Source: a virus. From it: DNA of 64,000 nucleotides. A program made the position numbers and the translations under genes. A model generated the notes under the pieces. It saw only the letters and a program-made list of their open reading frames with translations, had not been told where the DNA came from and made no database searches. Shown piece by piece: positions 43,047 through 50,391 of this stretch; positions within the stretch are counted from its first letter, which is position 1; every line of letters begins with the position of its first letter. Location of the stretch: IMG/VR virus record IMGVR_UViG_3300040758_000047, positions 1 to 64,000 of that record; one strand, given 5' to 3'.

Positions 43047-44516
43047 TCAGAAAAGCGTCGAGGCGAGTTTGAAACAGGTCCGGGGGCTTGGCACCATTAG
43101 ATTTGAGCCGCTAAGGAACTGGCCGCTCACATCGATCGAGTTGTTCACGCCCTTGAATCCGGTAAACCCGAATTGAAACAGGTCTACCTGGGAGAAGTAC
43201 CACTCCACGTAGGCCGTGTTCAATCCGAACATCTTGCCGATCGGCGAGCTACCCGAAGGAAGATACCGCGAAATGACCACATCGGCGGCATTGAACCTGA
43301 AGTTCTGGAATCCCACGTTGGCCAGATCGTTGTCTTTATTCTCATACCGCATTGCAGGCTGCGTGCCCTGCCAGATCAAGTTCCAGCCGTTCTGTGTGAC
43401 CACTATCAGGTCCGGGTGATCCGAGCCCCAACAGGCGTTTCCATAGGCCGTGTTGAGTTGTGCCAAGGTGAACGTGGTCACCGTGGCCTGATAGGCATTC
43501 AGCCCGCCAACGGTGCCAGTCGTCAAACCATTGATATCGGTTCGGTTCTGGCCGCCGACTTGGGAGTAATTTGTTCCGTCGTCGATCCACTCATCAAATC
43601 CGTTCAGGTATTTAGCCCGCGCACCCTGCCCGTTCTGGTACATATTGACGGCCAGGATCTTCGCCATCTTCAATGAGGCGTTGAGGAACTTCATCTCTAC
43701 CTGATTGAAAATCGCCTCTTGGCCATCGTCGTTCATCGCGTCCCATCCGTATAGCGTGATGTTTACCCACGCTACCTTCAGGTCCACCGTGATCGCCGCG
43801 TCGGTCGTAACGAAGTTGATGTCCATCGTTTCGCCCTTGCCCATAAAATCGCCGAGGAGTTCCCCAACAATCACGGGCCTCCTTACGCGGCTGTTGCCCG
43901 CGAATCGTTCTGCTCTCTGCTGACTGAGCCTAGTAAATGCAGGATCTGCACCGTAGATGATCGTTCGTGTTGCGACCGGGTTCGCTATTCCCGGCCTTCT
44001 CACACTTTCATGTGAGACCAGACCATATCATCACCCCGAAGGGTGCCGCGCGCTTCCGAGCACTTGCCCGTACTCCCCGAAGGGATGGCCGTTGAACGTT
44101 CCCATTTCTGGGCTTCGCTGCTGATTACCCCGAAGGGCTTCCCAGCAATTCACGCGGTTTTCGAGGCGGCTTTCACCGCCAAGGGACTATCAGTTAATCC
44201 GTTGTCTTCTCTACGATGTAATCGTACACATCCTTGATGTTGCGACCGGGTTCGCTATTCCCGGCCTTCTGCAAGTTTCCCAGCAGAGCAGATCATCTCA
44301 TCGGCCCGCTTCGGGTCGCCTCGCGCTTCGGGCCGCTTGGCCCTACTCCCTCTCGGGATGATCGTTGAACCTTCCGACTCTCGTCGGCTTGGCTGCTGAT
44401 TGCCTTGCCCGCCAATTCGGGTTTAGGTGTCCCAGCAATTCACGAGGTTTGCATAACCGATCTCTCGGCTAAGGCCCTATGTCTAAGGCGTCCAGCTCCG
44501 TTAGCTGCAAGGCCAT
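43047..44516 (-). CDS. Major capsid protein, split by two group I introns
   Basis: Spliced from exon 1 44516-44486 (31 nt), exon 2 44231-44197 (35 nt) and exon 3 43961-43047 (915 nt), giving 326 aa that begins MALQLTELDAYVYDYIVEKT and continues TDIIYGADPAFTRL. Body features: RRPVIVGELLGDFMGKGETMDINFVTTDAAITVDLKVAWVNI (in part), WDAMNDDGQEAIFNQVEMKFL, SDHPDLIVVTQNGWN, VVISRYLPSGSSPIG, which fit a HK97-fold capsid protein of the expected size. AGGAGG lies seven bases before ATG 44516. A naive frame from 44003 would start MRRPGIANPVATRT, but those codons are intron-derived. Splice sites are set by P1 and P10 pairings. Confidence 0.75.
43962..44196 (-). ncRNA. Group I intron 2 of the capsid gene
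   Basis: About 235 nt. P1: exon 2 end GGAU^U pairs with guide AGUCC (44188-44184), with the conserved U-G pair at the splice site. P10: guide UGAU (44192-44189) pairs with exon 3 start AUCA (43961-43958). P2 hairpin GGCGG/GCCGCC; P4 UGCUG/CAGCA; P7 R-segment GTTCAACGGCCATC with S-segment GATGATATGGTC (GGCCAU/AUGGUC). P9 CUCACA/UGUGAG, then a GGCCGGG/CCCGGUC hairpin near the 3' end. No open frame inside. Confidence 0.8.
44232..44485 (-). ncRNA. Group I intron 1 of the capsid gene
   Basis: About 254 nt. P1: exon 1 end GCCU^U with guide AGGGC (44478-44474), U-G at the splice site. P10: guide ACAU (44482-44479) with exon 2 start AUGU (44231-44228). P2 CCGA/TCGG; P4 as in intron 2; P7 R-segment GTTCAACGATCATC (44370-44357) with AUGAUC (44296-44291), changed in concert with intron 2. 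P9 CUGC/GCAG, then the same GGCCGGG/CCCGGUC hairpin region, identical over about 33 nt to intron 2. No open frame inside. Confidence 0.8.
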
Positions 44517-44536
44517 TCTACGTACCTCCTATTTCA

Positions 44537-44565
44537 TTGACATTGAGTAGGGGTTGGCGTACACT
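44537..44565 (+). promoter_or_regulatory. Sigma-70-type promoter for the HNH gene
   Basis: TTGACA (44537-44542), 17-bp spacer, TACACT (44560-44565). The HNH ATG at 44572 lies six bases after the -10 box, about where transcription would start, so its mRNA is probably leaderless. The promoter overlaps the upstream region of the divergent capsid gene. Confidence 0.7.
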
Positions 44566-44571
44566 AAACGT

Positions 44572-45279
44572 ATGGAACAACCCCAGCAAACAAAGATCAG
44601 ACTGAGTACTCGCGTGTACAAGGCCTGTCCTCACTGCGGAGAACAACATTCCGCCAGAGAAATATGGCCGCACCGAAAACGGTGCGAGCTTAACCCTAAG
44701 AACCTGCCGAAGACGATAAAAGAGGCCCCAAAGAAAGGTCCGGGAATGCCTGTGTCTTGCAACTACTGCGGACACAAGACCGTGCAGTTGCTTCTTCAGA
44801 GACATTTCGCAACCTGCCCGAATATCACGATCCTCGAAGGACAGAAGGTCTGTACTATCTGCCAATCCATCCTGTCGATAGATGACTTTTCGGCTCATTG
44901 CAGATCTCCGGGCGGAAGAAGCAACATCTGCAAGAAGTGCGCCTGCGCGAGATCTACGACTTGGTATCACACGCCGAAGAATCACATGTCCCGTAGAGAA
45001 CGTATGGAATACAAACTCTACGGCCTCAGTCCAGAAGGACGAAAGTCCCTTGAGACTGCGCAGAACGGTCTGTGCGCCATTTGCGGTAAGCCGCCCAGCG
45101 GAGGACCGAAGAACGAGAGGCTGGCCGTCGATCACAATCACAATTTCCCCGGCACTCACCGAGCACTCCTTTGCGAGAAGTGCAATACAGGCCTCGGTGG
45201 GTTTTTGGACGACCCGGCCTTGCTCGTCAAGGCAATCGCTTACCTTGCGAGTCACCGAAAGATCGCCGCTGTTTCCTAG
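44572..45279 (+). CDS. HNH (endonuclease VII-like) homing endonuclease
   Basis: About 235 aa. N-terminal half has three CxxC-type zinc-binding segments (CPHCGEQHSAREIW, CNYCGHKTVQ, CTICQSILSID), the C-terminal half has CAICGKPPSGG..LAVDHNHNFPGTHRALLCEKCNTGLG, matching the recombination endonuclease VII / HNH fold (DHNH ... LLCxxCNxxLG). It faces away from the intron-containing capsid gene and is expressed from its own promoter without a leader. Such free-standing endonucleases beside introns can drive intron spread (collaborative homing); that they act on this capsid site is inference. Confidence 0.85.
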   Translation: MEQPQQTKIRLSTRVYKACPHCGEQHSAREIWPHRKRCELNPKNLPKTIKEAPKKGPGMPVSCNYCGHKTVQLLLQRHFATCPNITILEGQKVCTICQSILSIDDFSAHCRSPGGRSNICKKCACARSTTWYHTPKNHMSRRERMEYKLYGLSPEGRKSLETAQNGLCAICGKPPSGGPKNERLAVDHNHNFPGTHRALLCEKCNTGLGGFLDDPALLVKAIAYLASHRKIAAVS

Positions 45280-45295
45280 CCTCATCTTGCCTTTC

Positions 45296-45317
45296 GGGAG
45301 CGCTATACTGCGCTCCC
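45296..45317. terminator. Hairpin between convergent genes
   Basis: Perfect 8-bp inverted repeat GGGAGCGC/GCGCTCCC with a TATACT loop between the HNH stop and the scaffold gene end. It is followed by a moderately T-rich run on the plus side, so it may terminate the HNH transcript and possibly the opposite one. Confidence 0.55.
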
Positions 45318-46226
45318 GCTCATTTCCTTCTCTAACTTCTTCTGGACGTACTGCTGCGAGATGATCCCTTTACCTAAAGGCGCTTCAATGGCGTCGCCTT
45401 CCTTGGGCTTCAACCGTTCCAGTTGGCGCCGCTGCAAAGGTCCCAGCTTCCTTCCGCCACCGCCGCCGTCCACAATCGTCGGACTGTGCCCGCTCAACGC
45501 CGCTGCTTGCTTGCGGCCCTCCGCAATGCCTTCTTCGCGAGCCGCCTTCTTCTCCGCTTCACGGGTCGCCGTATCGCGTGCTGCGAACTTATCCTTGTAG
45601 AAGTCGTTGTAGGCTTCGTCTGGGTCGATGTTCGCCATCGATGTTTTCTTAGCTTCGGCCAACTTCTTCATGTGCTCGAAGACGGCGGGCGCATCCAAGG
45701 CCTCTCCGAAGGTCTTCTCGTGCGCCCCGAATTTCGGCGTCAATTTCTGGTAGACCTCCTGGAAGCGATTGCCCCAACCGTTGATAGTCGAGTTCAGTTC
45801 GGGGCGGATTTCCTTGTCCCGAAATTCCGTCAGCTTCGAGGTCAGCGTGTTCACATCCACCACGCCCTTCGCGGTCAGCGATTCATCGATCAACTTCTTT
45901 ACGTCTTCGGCGGTCATATCAAGTTCTCCACGCGCCCGCAACTTCTCCACCTCTGCGGTGGCTTCGGCTAGTGATGTCCGAACGCGGCTGTGTTCTTGTT
46001 CCCACATAGGCCAATCTGTTTCCTTGAAGTGCCGCCATTTCTCCAACTCCTCGACTACCGGAGGCAGAGTTTCGTATTGAAGTGCTTTGACCCTGGGAAG
46101 TAATGGTTCCACTTGCTCCCCAAGTTCGGCATATCGTTTCACGGCAGGATACTTCTCGGAGATGGCCTTGAGACTGTTGCGTTCGCCGTCATCGGCGATC
46201 GCGGCTAATAGGTTCTCAAAGGGCAT
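45303..46226 (-). CDS. Probable capsid scaffold protein
   Basis: A 307-aa, highly charged, helical protein: coiled-coil-like centre (RVRTSLAEATAEVEKLRARGELDMTAEDVKKLIDESL), then RDTATREAEKKAAREEGIAEGRKQAAA and a basic C-terminus (GPLQRRQLERLKPKEG, QKKLEKEMSGSAV). This composition and the position between portal and major capsid genes fit a scaffolding protein. Confidence 0.75.
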   Translation of the reverse strand: MPFENLLAAIADDGERNSLKAISEKYPAVKRYAELGEQVEPLLPRVKALQYETLPPVVEELEKWRHFKETDWPMWEQEHSRVRTSLAEATAEVEKLRARGELDMTAEDVKKLIDESLTAKGVVDVNTLTSKLTEFRDKEIRPELNSTINGWGNRFQEVYQKLTPKFGAHEKTFGEALDAPAVFEHMKKLAEAKKTSMANIDPDEAYNDFYKDKFAARDTATREAEKKAAREEGIAEGRKQAAALSGHSPTIVDGGGGGRKLGPLQRRQLERLKPKEGDAIEAPLGKGIISQQYVQKKLEKEMSGSAV

Positions 46227-46238
46227 CTTTATTCTCTC

Positions 46239-46607
46239 TTACATCACCGGACTGGGAGGTCCGGCTGATGGGTTAGACGGCGGTTGCGGCGGCACTACCG
46301 GGCTACCCTTGGCCATTCCGCTCCGCTGTGCTTTCTTCTGGATCTCTTCGGCGAGTTTCATGCCCGCTTCGGCGATCGGTTTGAACAGTGGAACCAATGA
46401 GGGGTCGAAGGATTCCAATAGGGTTTTCGTCTCACCCACCCACTGGTCGAGCTTTTGAATCTGCCCCATCACCTGTTGCACGACCTGCATCCCATCCTGG
46501 GGCTGATTGACGCCTTGCGCTGAGAATACCGATTGCTGCTGCTCTGGAGGGGCCTGCTGTTGCTGGATAATGTCAGGAGGCAGCGGAGGTGTGGTGCCCG
46601 TGGCCAT
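46239..46607 (-). CDS. Small Gln/Pro-rich protein in the head cluster
   Basis: A 122-aa protein with Gln/Pro-rich ends and a central helix (MQVVQQVMGQIQKLDQWVGETKTLLESF). Likely head-assembly accessory; unknown family. Confidence 0.55.
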   Translation of the reverse strand: MATGTTPPLPPDIIQQQQAPPEQQQSVFSAQGVNQPQDGMQVVQQVMGQIQKLDQWVGETKTLLESFDPSLVPLFKPIAEAGMKLAEEIQKKAQRSGMAKGSPVVPPQPPSNPSAGPPSPVM

Positions 46608-46916
46608 TTACGCCTTCTTGGTCCGATTCTTCCCTTCGAACGAGTGCTGCATAGTTGTCTCGCTCATCCCGTCCTTGTCGTATGGGCTGCTTGCCTTCCT
46701 CGACAAATTGACAAGCGTGGCCCCGTCGTGCGAGTGCTCGCCATGACTCTGCCTATCGCCGAAGGCGGCGACTGGATTCGGTTTACGGCTGAGGGAAACC
46801 TGGGTTGCCGTGATATGGGCGTTCGGTTTGGGACCGCCTCGATCCGGCATATCTTTCGGGCCTTGGGCTAACTTCTCCTTGCTCGAAGTTGCGTGAAAGT
46901 TTTGAGGGTATTTCAT
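46608..46916 (-). CDS. Hypothetical protein in the head cluster
   Basis: A 102-aa hydrophilic, probably disordered protein rich in Lys, Ser, Pro and His. Directly adjoins the next gene. No recognised domain. Confidence 0.5.
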   Translation of the reverse strand: MKYPQNFHATSSKEKLAQGPKDMPDRGGPKPNAHITATQVSLSRKPNPVAAFGDRQSHGEHSHDGATLVNLSRKASSPYDKDGMSETTMQHSFEGKNRTKKA

Positions 46917-46919
46917 AGA

Positions 46920-46982
46920 CTATCTCCGGTACACGCGCTTGTTACGGCGCGATGCCTTCTTCCTGCCCTTCTTTCTGGCCAT
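46920..46982 (-). CDS. 20-aa Lys/Arg-rich peptide
   Basis: MARKKGRKKASRRNKRVYRR, ending three bases before the next start. Only a weak ribosome binding site. One of a set of very basic mini-proteins in this region; may be a DNA-binding or internal head peptide. Confidence 0.4.
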   Translation of the reverse strand: MARKKGRKKASRRNKRVYRR

Positions 46983-47074
46983 AAATTTTTTCCGTGGTCA
47001 TGCTGGAATAAAGGGTGGCCTATTTTCTTGACTTAGGCACGCCACCGGGCCACCCCAGCGGGAGGCGTGTTGGG

Positions 47075-47119
47075 TTACTTGCGACCGTGCTTGCGGCCTT
47101 TCTTTCCCCGACGTGCCAT
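47075..47119 (-). CDS. 14-aa Lys/Arg-rich peptide
   Basis: MARRGKKGRKHGRK, preceded by GGGAGG at ideal distance, which argues for real translation despite its length. Sequence resembles the basic start of 46920 and 49562. Confidence 0.4.
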   Translation of the reverse strand: MARRGKKGRKHGRK

Positions 47120-47248
47120 GGTGGGCCTCCCTTCGTAAAAGTCCTCAAACGGAACCTGAGGCTGTAATAAACGTACTACAAGTCAATGAAAGGGGATGCT
47201 TCCCAACGTGTCTAGACAGTTGCTCACTTTCTGGCTATTCTTGGATCA

Positions 47249-47488
47249 GTGGCTACCCCTAAAGACTTGAAACTATGGACTTCCGAGATTCCTCACTTCC
47301 CATTCGTAGACCCTAATCTTGAGTACATCGGAACTAGCAAACTGAGGCTTCTAAATGCTAAGGCGCTGCGCCAACTAAGACGACCAATAGTTGTTCAGGA
47401 CCAGATCACCAACAAGCCATTGGTAGTGATCGTCAAGTACGAGCACTACCTCCAGGTTCAAAGGATTCTCTTGGAGGGATACGAGTGA
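47249..47488 (+). CDS. Phd/YefM antitoxin-like small protein
   Basis: A 79-aa protein with LRQLRRPIVVQDQITNKPLVVIVKYEHYLQVQRIL, like the beta-hairpin and C-terminal helix of Phd/YefM antitoxins (VVITxxGxPxAVLVxYExYxxL). It is on the plus strand among minus genes and has no toxin neighbour. Start GTG 47249, no clear ribosome binding site. The palindrome 47497-47510 follows nine bases after its stop. Confidence 0.5.
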   Translation: MATPKDLKLWTSEIPHFPFVDPNLEYIGTSKLRLLNAKALRQLRRPIVVQDQITNKPLVVIVKYEHYLQVQRILLEGYE

Positions 47489-47496
47489 TGGCGGTA

Positions 47497-47510
47497 GTCC
47501 CACGTGGGAC
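47497..47510. repeat. Palindrome family copy (perfect)
   Basis: GTCCCACGTGGGAC, between the Phd-like gene and the frame ending at 47511. Confidence 0.75.
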
Positions 47511-47636
47511 TCAACTCAGCGATAGTTCGAGCATCGTGCCACCGCGCTCTCCGTTCGGATGCTTCCACTGACCAAGATCGCGTACCACAACCATGTACCC
47601 CCAACCCCCTCTTTGTACGTGAAGGTAGAGAGACAT
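47511..47636 (-). CDS. Possible 41-aa protein
   Basis: Frame MSLYLHVQRGGWGYMVVVRD to the stop adjoining the palindrome at 47497-47510. The frame extends upstream into the portal gene but that part is a shadow. Weak ribosome binding site; may not be translated. Confidence 0.3.
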   Translation of the reverse strand: MSLYLHVQRGGWGYMVVVRDLGQWKHPNGERGGTMLELSLS

Positions 47637-47658
47637 CAAGGTGAACGGGGTCCAGGCG

Positions 47659-49527
47659 CTATACGGGTGAGCCCTGTCGCTGACTTCTCGTTTGACGCGG
47701 CGTTCTTCCTGCACCCTTCGGCCCTCCACCAATACCCGCCTCGTGTTCTTTCTGCATTTCCTGTATGACAAGGTCTGCGTTCTCCGGGAATTCCGCTTGC
47801 CGATAAAGACCGTGAAGTGACAGAGCGCCCATCTTGAAATACGTGGCCGCCCTCACCTCCTTCTGCATTCTACTCGTTCCGTGAGTCGATCCAGGAGCGA
47901 TCTTCATACTGAATGCCCGCCAGAAATCCTCCTTCGGTGCCGAGGAAGGAACCATGGTCCCAGCGTCGTAATCGAAGTCTTCCGGCGTCATCCCGTCTGC
48001 CCCCAGCACTCTCATACGTCCGCTTAAAGTGGCGTACTGGAAGACGTTCGATACCATCTGTGACCCAGCTTCTTCTAATGCGATCTCAAGGTAGCGGCTT
48101 TCCAATTGGAATGGACCGCTCAACGTCTCCCTCATCTGTTCGATGGCTTCACCTCCCGGCACTTGCTTTTTCTTGGCGATGCCGGAGATGTCCAATGATC
48201 CAGAACGTTTCTTGATCGTCTCGACGAGATACCGGAGAAACTCTCCGATGTACGGAGGCAGATTCGGCGGGTCCATGTAGCGGAAGTCACCGGGTTGGGC
48301 GATTGGGTTCATCAGAATTTTTTGCGCCGGTTTAGCGGGTTGGAAGGCATCCCACACCACTTCGGCCATCGCACCACGCTTGCCCACTACGTTCAGGTTC
48401 AACGCTCTCTTTACGGCTTCCTCTACTCCGGCACCGATGCTATTCGTGGCTTGGCACTGTGGGATCAATCTTCGGTACTTCGAGATTCCACCGGGGCTCC
48501 ACACGCAGGGATTCAACTGAAGCATCGTGAAAGGATACAGTCCGTGCCAGAAGGGGCTTGGACCGTCGTACATGATCCGATCCCCGGCGAAAATCACCAG
48601 CCTCTTACGCGGGAATAATCTTGCTCCTGGGGGCACAAGATAGTGGTAATTGTACTGACTGGGATGAAGGTCCTGATTCTGAACGAACACTTCATTGCCA
48701 GATTCATTGATCGACCAATCGTCGAAATAGACCTCCTTCAACTCGATCACTGGGAACGGTACGTAGGTCCCTTCGGATTCTCGAACTGGACCGCCGCGCT
48801 GCGACATCTTGTGCTTCATGGCGGGACTCATCGCATTCCACGTGTACTCAGGCACGCTAGAAGGTCGAACGTACTTGTCCTGAGAAAGTGACCGGCTCAG
48901 GTTGACCGTGTACTTTTCCAGCCCTTGGCATTTCTCTTTGCCGAACTTGGCGTAGAAGTACGGGAGTGGTTTGTAGTTCTGATAGATGACCGCTGCCGAT
49001 TCCTGTATCTTTCCGTTACAGAGAACCGGAATCACCTGATCGGCCCCGTGCGCTGAAAACTGGAATTGGTTTTCTCCGGCTACGTGCTTCAGGAATCCTG
49101 TCCCAAATAGCGCATGGTCCAGCCACTCCACCACAATCGCATCCAGGTTCATGTTGAACCACAGCGACCGGATGTACTTGTGAACCGTCTCGGCTTGCTT
49201 TTTGTACGCCTCGACCGATGACGTGATGTCGATAGTAGGGCGGATCTGACTCAATGACGACAGGGCTTCTAAACGCATATCACCCATGTAATCGTCATAG
49301 TACTTTGACCTGTAGTCTGGACGTGTCGAGGGATACCAGTTGCCGTCCAAGTAGTCCAGGATTCTTTCGATCTCTTGCAGGTCCCGCCAAGAGCGCATTT
49401 CCTCCATCCCCTGGCGGAGAAGGGCGTCGCGCCAACCTAGAAGTTTTCTAGAGTATTGGTCAGGGAAATCGCGCGAGCCAGAATTGCGTTCGACGGATGC
49501 GCGAGGAACGATCGCTAACGAAGCCAT
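47659..49527 (-). CDS. Portal protein
   Basis: A 622-aa protein. Helical N-terminus (WRDALLRQGMEEMRSWRDLQEIERILDYLDG), central WLDHALFGTGFLKHVA, HWGLYPFTM-like PFWHGLYPFTMLQL and a C-terminal helical/Pro segment with LPPYIGEFLRYLVETIKKRSGSLDISG...EAIEQMRETLSGPFQLESRYLEIALEEAGSQM. Size and order match podovirus portal proteins, the dodecameric ring at the DNA entry vertex. It lies between terminase and scaffold/capsid genes. A 123-bp piece of it is duplicated at 58206-58328. Confidence 0.85.
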   Translation of the reverse strand: MASLAIVPRASVERNSGSRDFPDQYSRKLLGWRDALLRQGMEEMRSWRDLQEIERILDYLDGNWYPSTRPDYRSKYYDDYMGDMRLEALSSLSQIRPTIDITSSVEAYKKQAETVHKYIRSLWFNMNLDAIVVEWLDHALFGTGFLKHVAGENQFQFSAHGADQVIPVLCNGKIQESAAVIYQNYKPLPYFYAKFGKEKCQGLEKYTVNLSRSLSQDKYVRPSSVPEYTWNAMSPAMKHKMSQRGGPVRESEGTYVPFPVIELKEVYFDDWSINESGNEVFVQNQDLHPSQYNYHYLVPPGARLFPRKRLVIFAGDRIMYDGPSPFWHGLYPFTMLQLNPCVWSPGGISKYRRLIPQCQATNSIGAGVEEAVKRALNLNVVGKRGAMAEVVWDAFQPAKPAQKILMNPIAQPGDFRYMDPPNLPPYIGEFLRYLVETIKKRSGSLDISGIAKKKQVPGGEAIEQMRETLSGPFQLESRYLEIALEEAGSQMVSNVFQYATLSGRMRVLGADGMTPEDFDYDAGTMVPSSAPKEDFWRAFSMKIAPGSTHGTSRMQKEVRAATYFKMGALSLHGLYRQAEFPENADLVIQEMQKEHEAGIGGGPKGAGRTPRQTRSQRQGSPV

Positions 49528-49561
49528 AGGTGCCTCAAATCGTCCTCACGGCAGGGGAGAT

Positions 49562-49663
49562 TCAGCGCCGCGCCTTTAGTTTGCGTTCGGCGCGATGAGG
49601 GGCATTTGGCTGGCGAGGGCTGTTGCCTCCCTTCACCTTCCGGCCTTTGTGGCCTCGTTTCAT
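49562..49663 (-). CDS. 33-aa basic protein
   Basis: MKRGHKGRKVKGGNSPRQPN and on to a basic tail (RAERKLKARR). AGGAGG lies eight bases upstream of the ATG, so translation is likely. Part of the set of basic mini-proteins near head genes. Confidence 0.55.
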   Translation of the reverse strand: MKRGHKGRKVKGGNSPRQPNAPHRAERKLKARR

Positions 49664-49740
49664 AGAGGAGCCTCCTGCGCTTATCCTAAGCTATTTCTTT
49701 GGATTCGGCAACGTTACCTACACTGTTCAGCCTACATCAA

Positions 49741-49754
49741 GTCCCACGTTGGGC
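49741..49754. repeat. Palindrome family copy
   Basis: GTCCCACGTTGGGC, in the gap between the 33-aa basic gene and the Clp-N gene. Confidence 0.65.
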
Positions 49755-49801
49755 CCATGTTCGCTTAAGGAGCATTCCATAATCTACCACCAAATGGCTA
49801 A

Positions 49802-50353
49802 TCACGGTTTGCGCCACGTCAAACCGGCGTGCGAGCGGCGGATGGCGCGGGCCAGCGCGGAGATCACTTTCTCGCTGAATTCCGACAGTAGGGAGCTTTC
49901 CTTGGGCCGGGTGGGAGCTTTCTCGCTCTGCGAACGTTGCAATTCTTCGCGGATGGTGGCAAGGCGCAGGCCGCGCTCATGCAGGATTCCGGCGGCGAAA
50001 CACTTCTCCTCGCGCAGCAGGCCGAGCAGCAGGTGCTCGGTGCCGATGTGCTTGTGGTTGAGGCGCTCGACTTCCTCGGCCCCGTAAGCGAGCACGCGCT
50101 TGCATTCGTGGCTGAGTGGCAGCTCGACGGAAGTGGAGACCTTTTCCCGGGGCGCGGTATGCCCCTCGATCTGTTTGCGGATCGATTCCACCGCGCTGTC
50201 CGAGCGCAGAAAGCGGTTCGCCAGCGCCTTGTCCTCGCGCAGCAGGCCCAGCAGCAGATGCTCCGTCTCGATATAGGGACTGCCGAACTTCCTGGACTCA
50301 TAGCGGGCGACGAAGATCACCCGCCTCGCTTTTTCCGTGTATCGCTCAAACAT
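49802..50353 (-). CDS. ClpC/ClpA N-terminal (Clp-N) repeat protein without ATPase
   Basis: About 183 aa from ATG 50353 (MFERYTEKARRVIFVARYES). It contains both Clp-N repeats (SPYIETEHLLLGLLREDKAL and HKHIGTEHLLLGLLREEKCF), which bind adaptors and substrates in Clp chaperones, but no ATPase. The wording closely resembles ClpC N-domains of Acidobacteriota, and its codon use is more GC-rich than neighbours, suggesting transfer from a host. It lies beside the proteasome-like protein at 50392. It might compete for or redirect host Clp adaptors. Confidence 0.8.
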   Translation of the reverse strand: MFERYTEKARRVIFVARYESRKFGSPYIETEHLLLGLLREDKALANRFLRSDSAVESIRKQIEGHTAPREKVSTSVELPLSHECKRVLAYGAEEVERLNHKHIGTEHLLLGLLREEKCFAAGILHERGLRLATIREELQRSQSEKAPTRPKESSLLSEFSEKVISALARAIRRSHAGLTWRKP

Positions 50354-50391
50354 AGGATTTGCGAAGCCCCCGGTAGATCGTTTCACTGTCG

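Noticed and set aside
43312-43325. ATCCCACGTTGGCC as palindrome copy
   Set aside because: Two outer positions differ and it lies in conserved capsid codons; likely chance.
43962-44003. Capsid start at 44003 (MRRPGIANPVATRT)
   Set aside because: The codons before 43961 lie in the intron 3' hairpin, which recurs identically in intron 1; no ribosome binding site is present, and the spliced product gives a better N-terminus with AGGAGG upstream.
44197-44270. Mid-segment read as coding KAGNSEPGRNIKDV...
   Set aside because: Only the last 35 nt belong to an exon by P1/P10 pairing; the earlier part is intron hairpin, and in-frame joining of the whole segment gives stops.
44257-44516. Direct join of exon 1 (…GACAT) to AAGGCC giving DIRPGIANP
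   Set aside because: In frame, but no P1 guide pairs with GACAU and it ignores the consistent P1/P10 pairs found for both introns.
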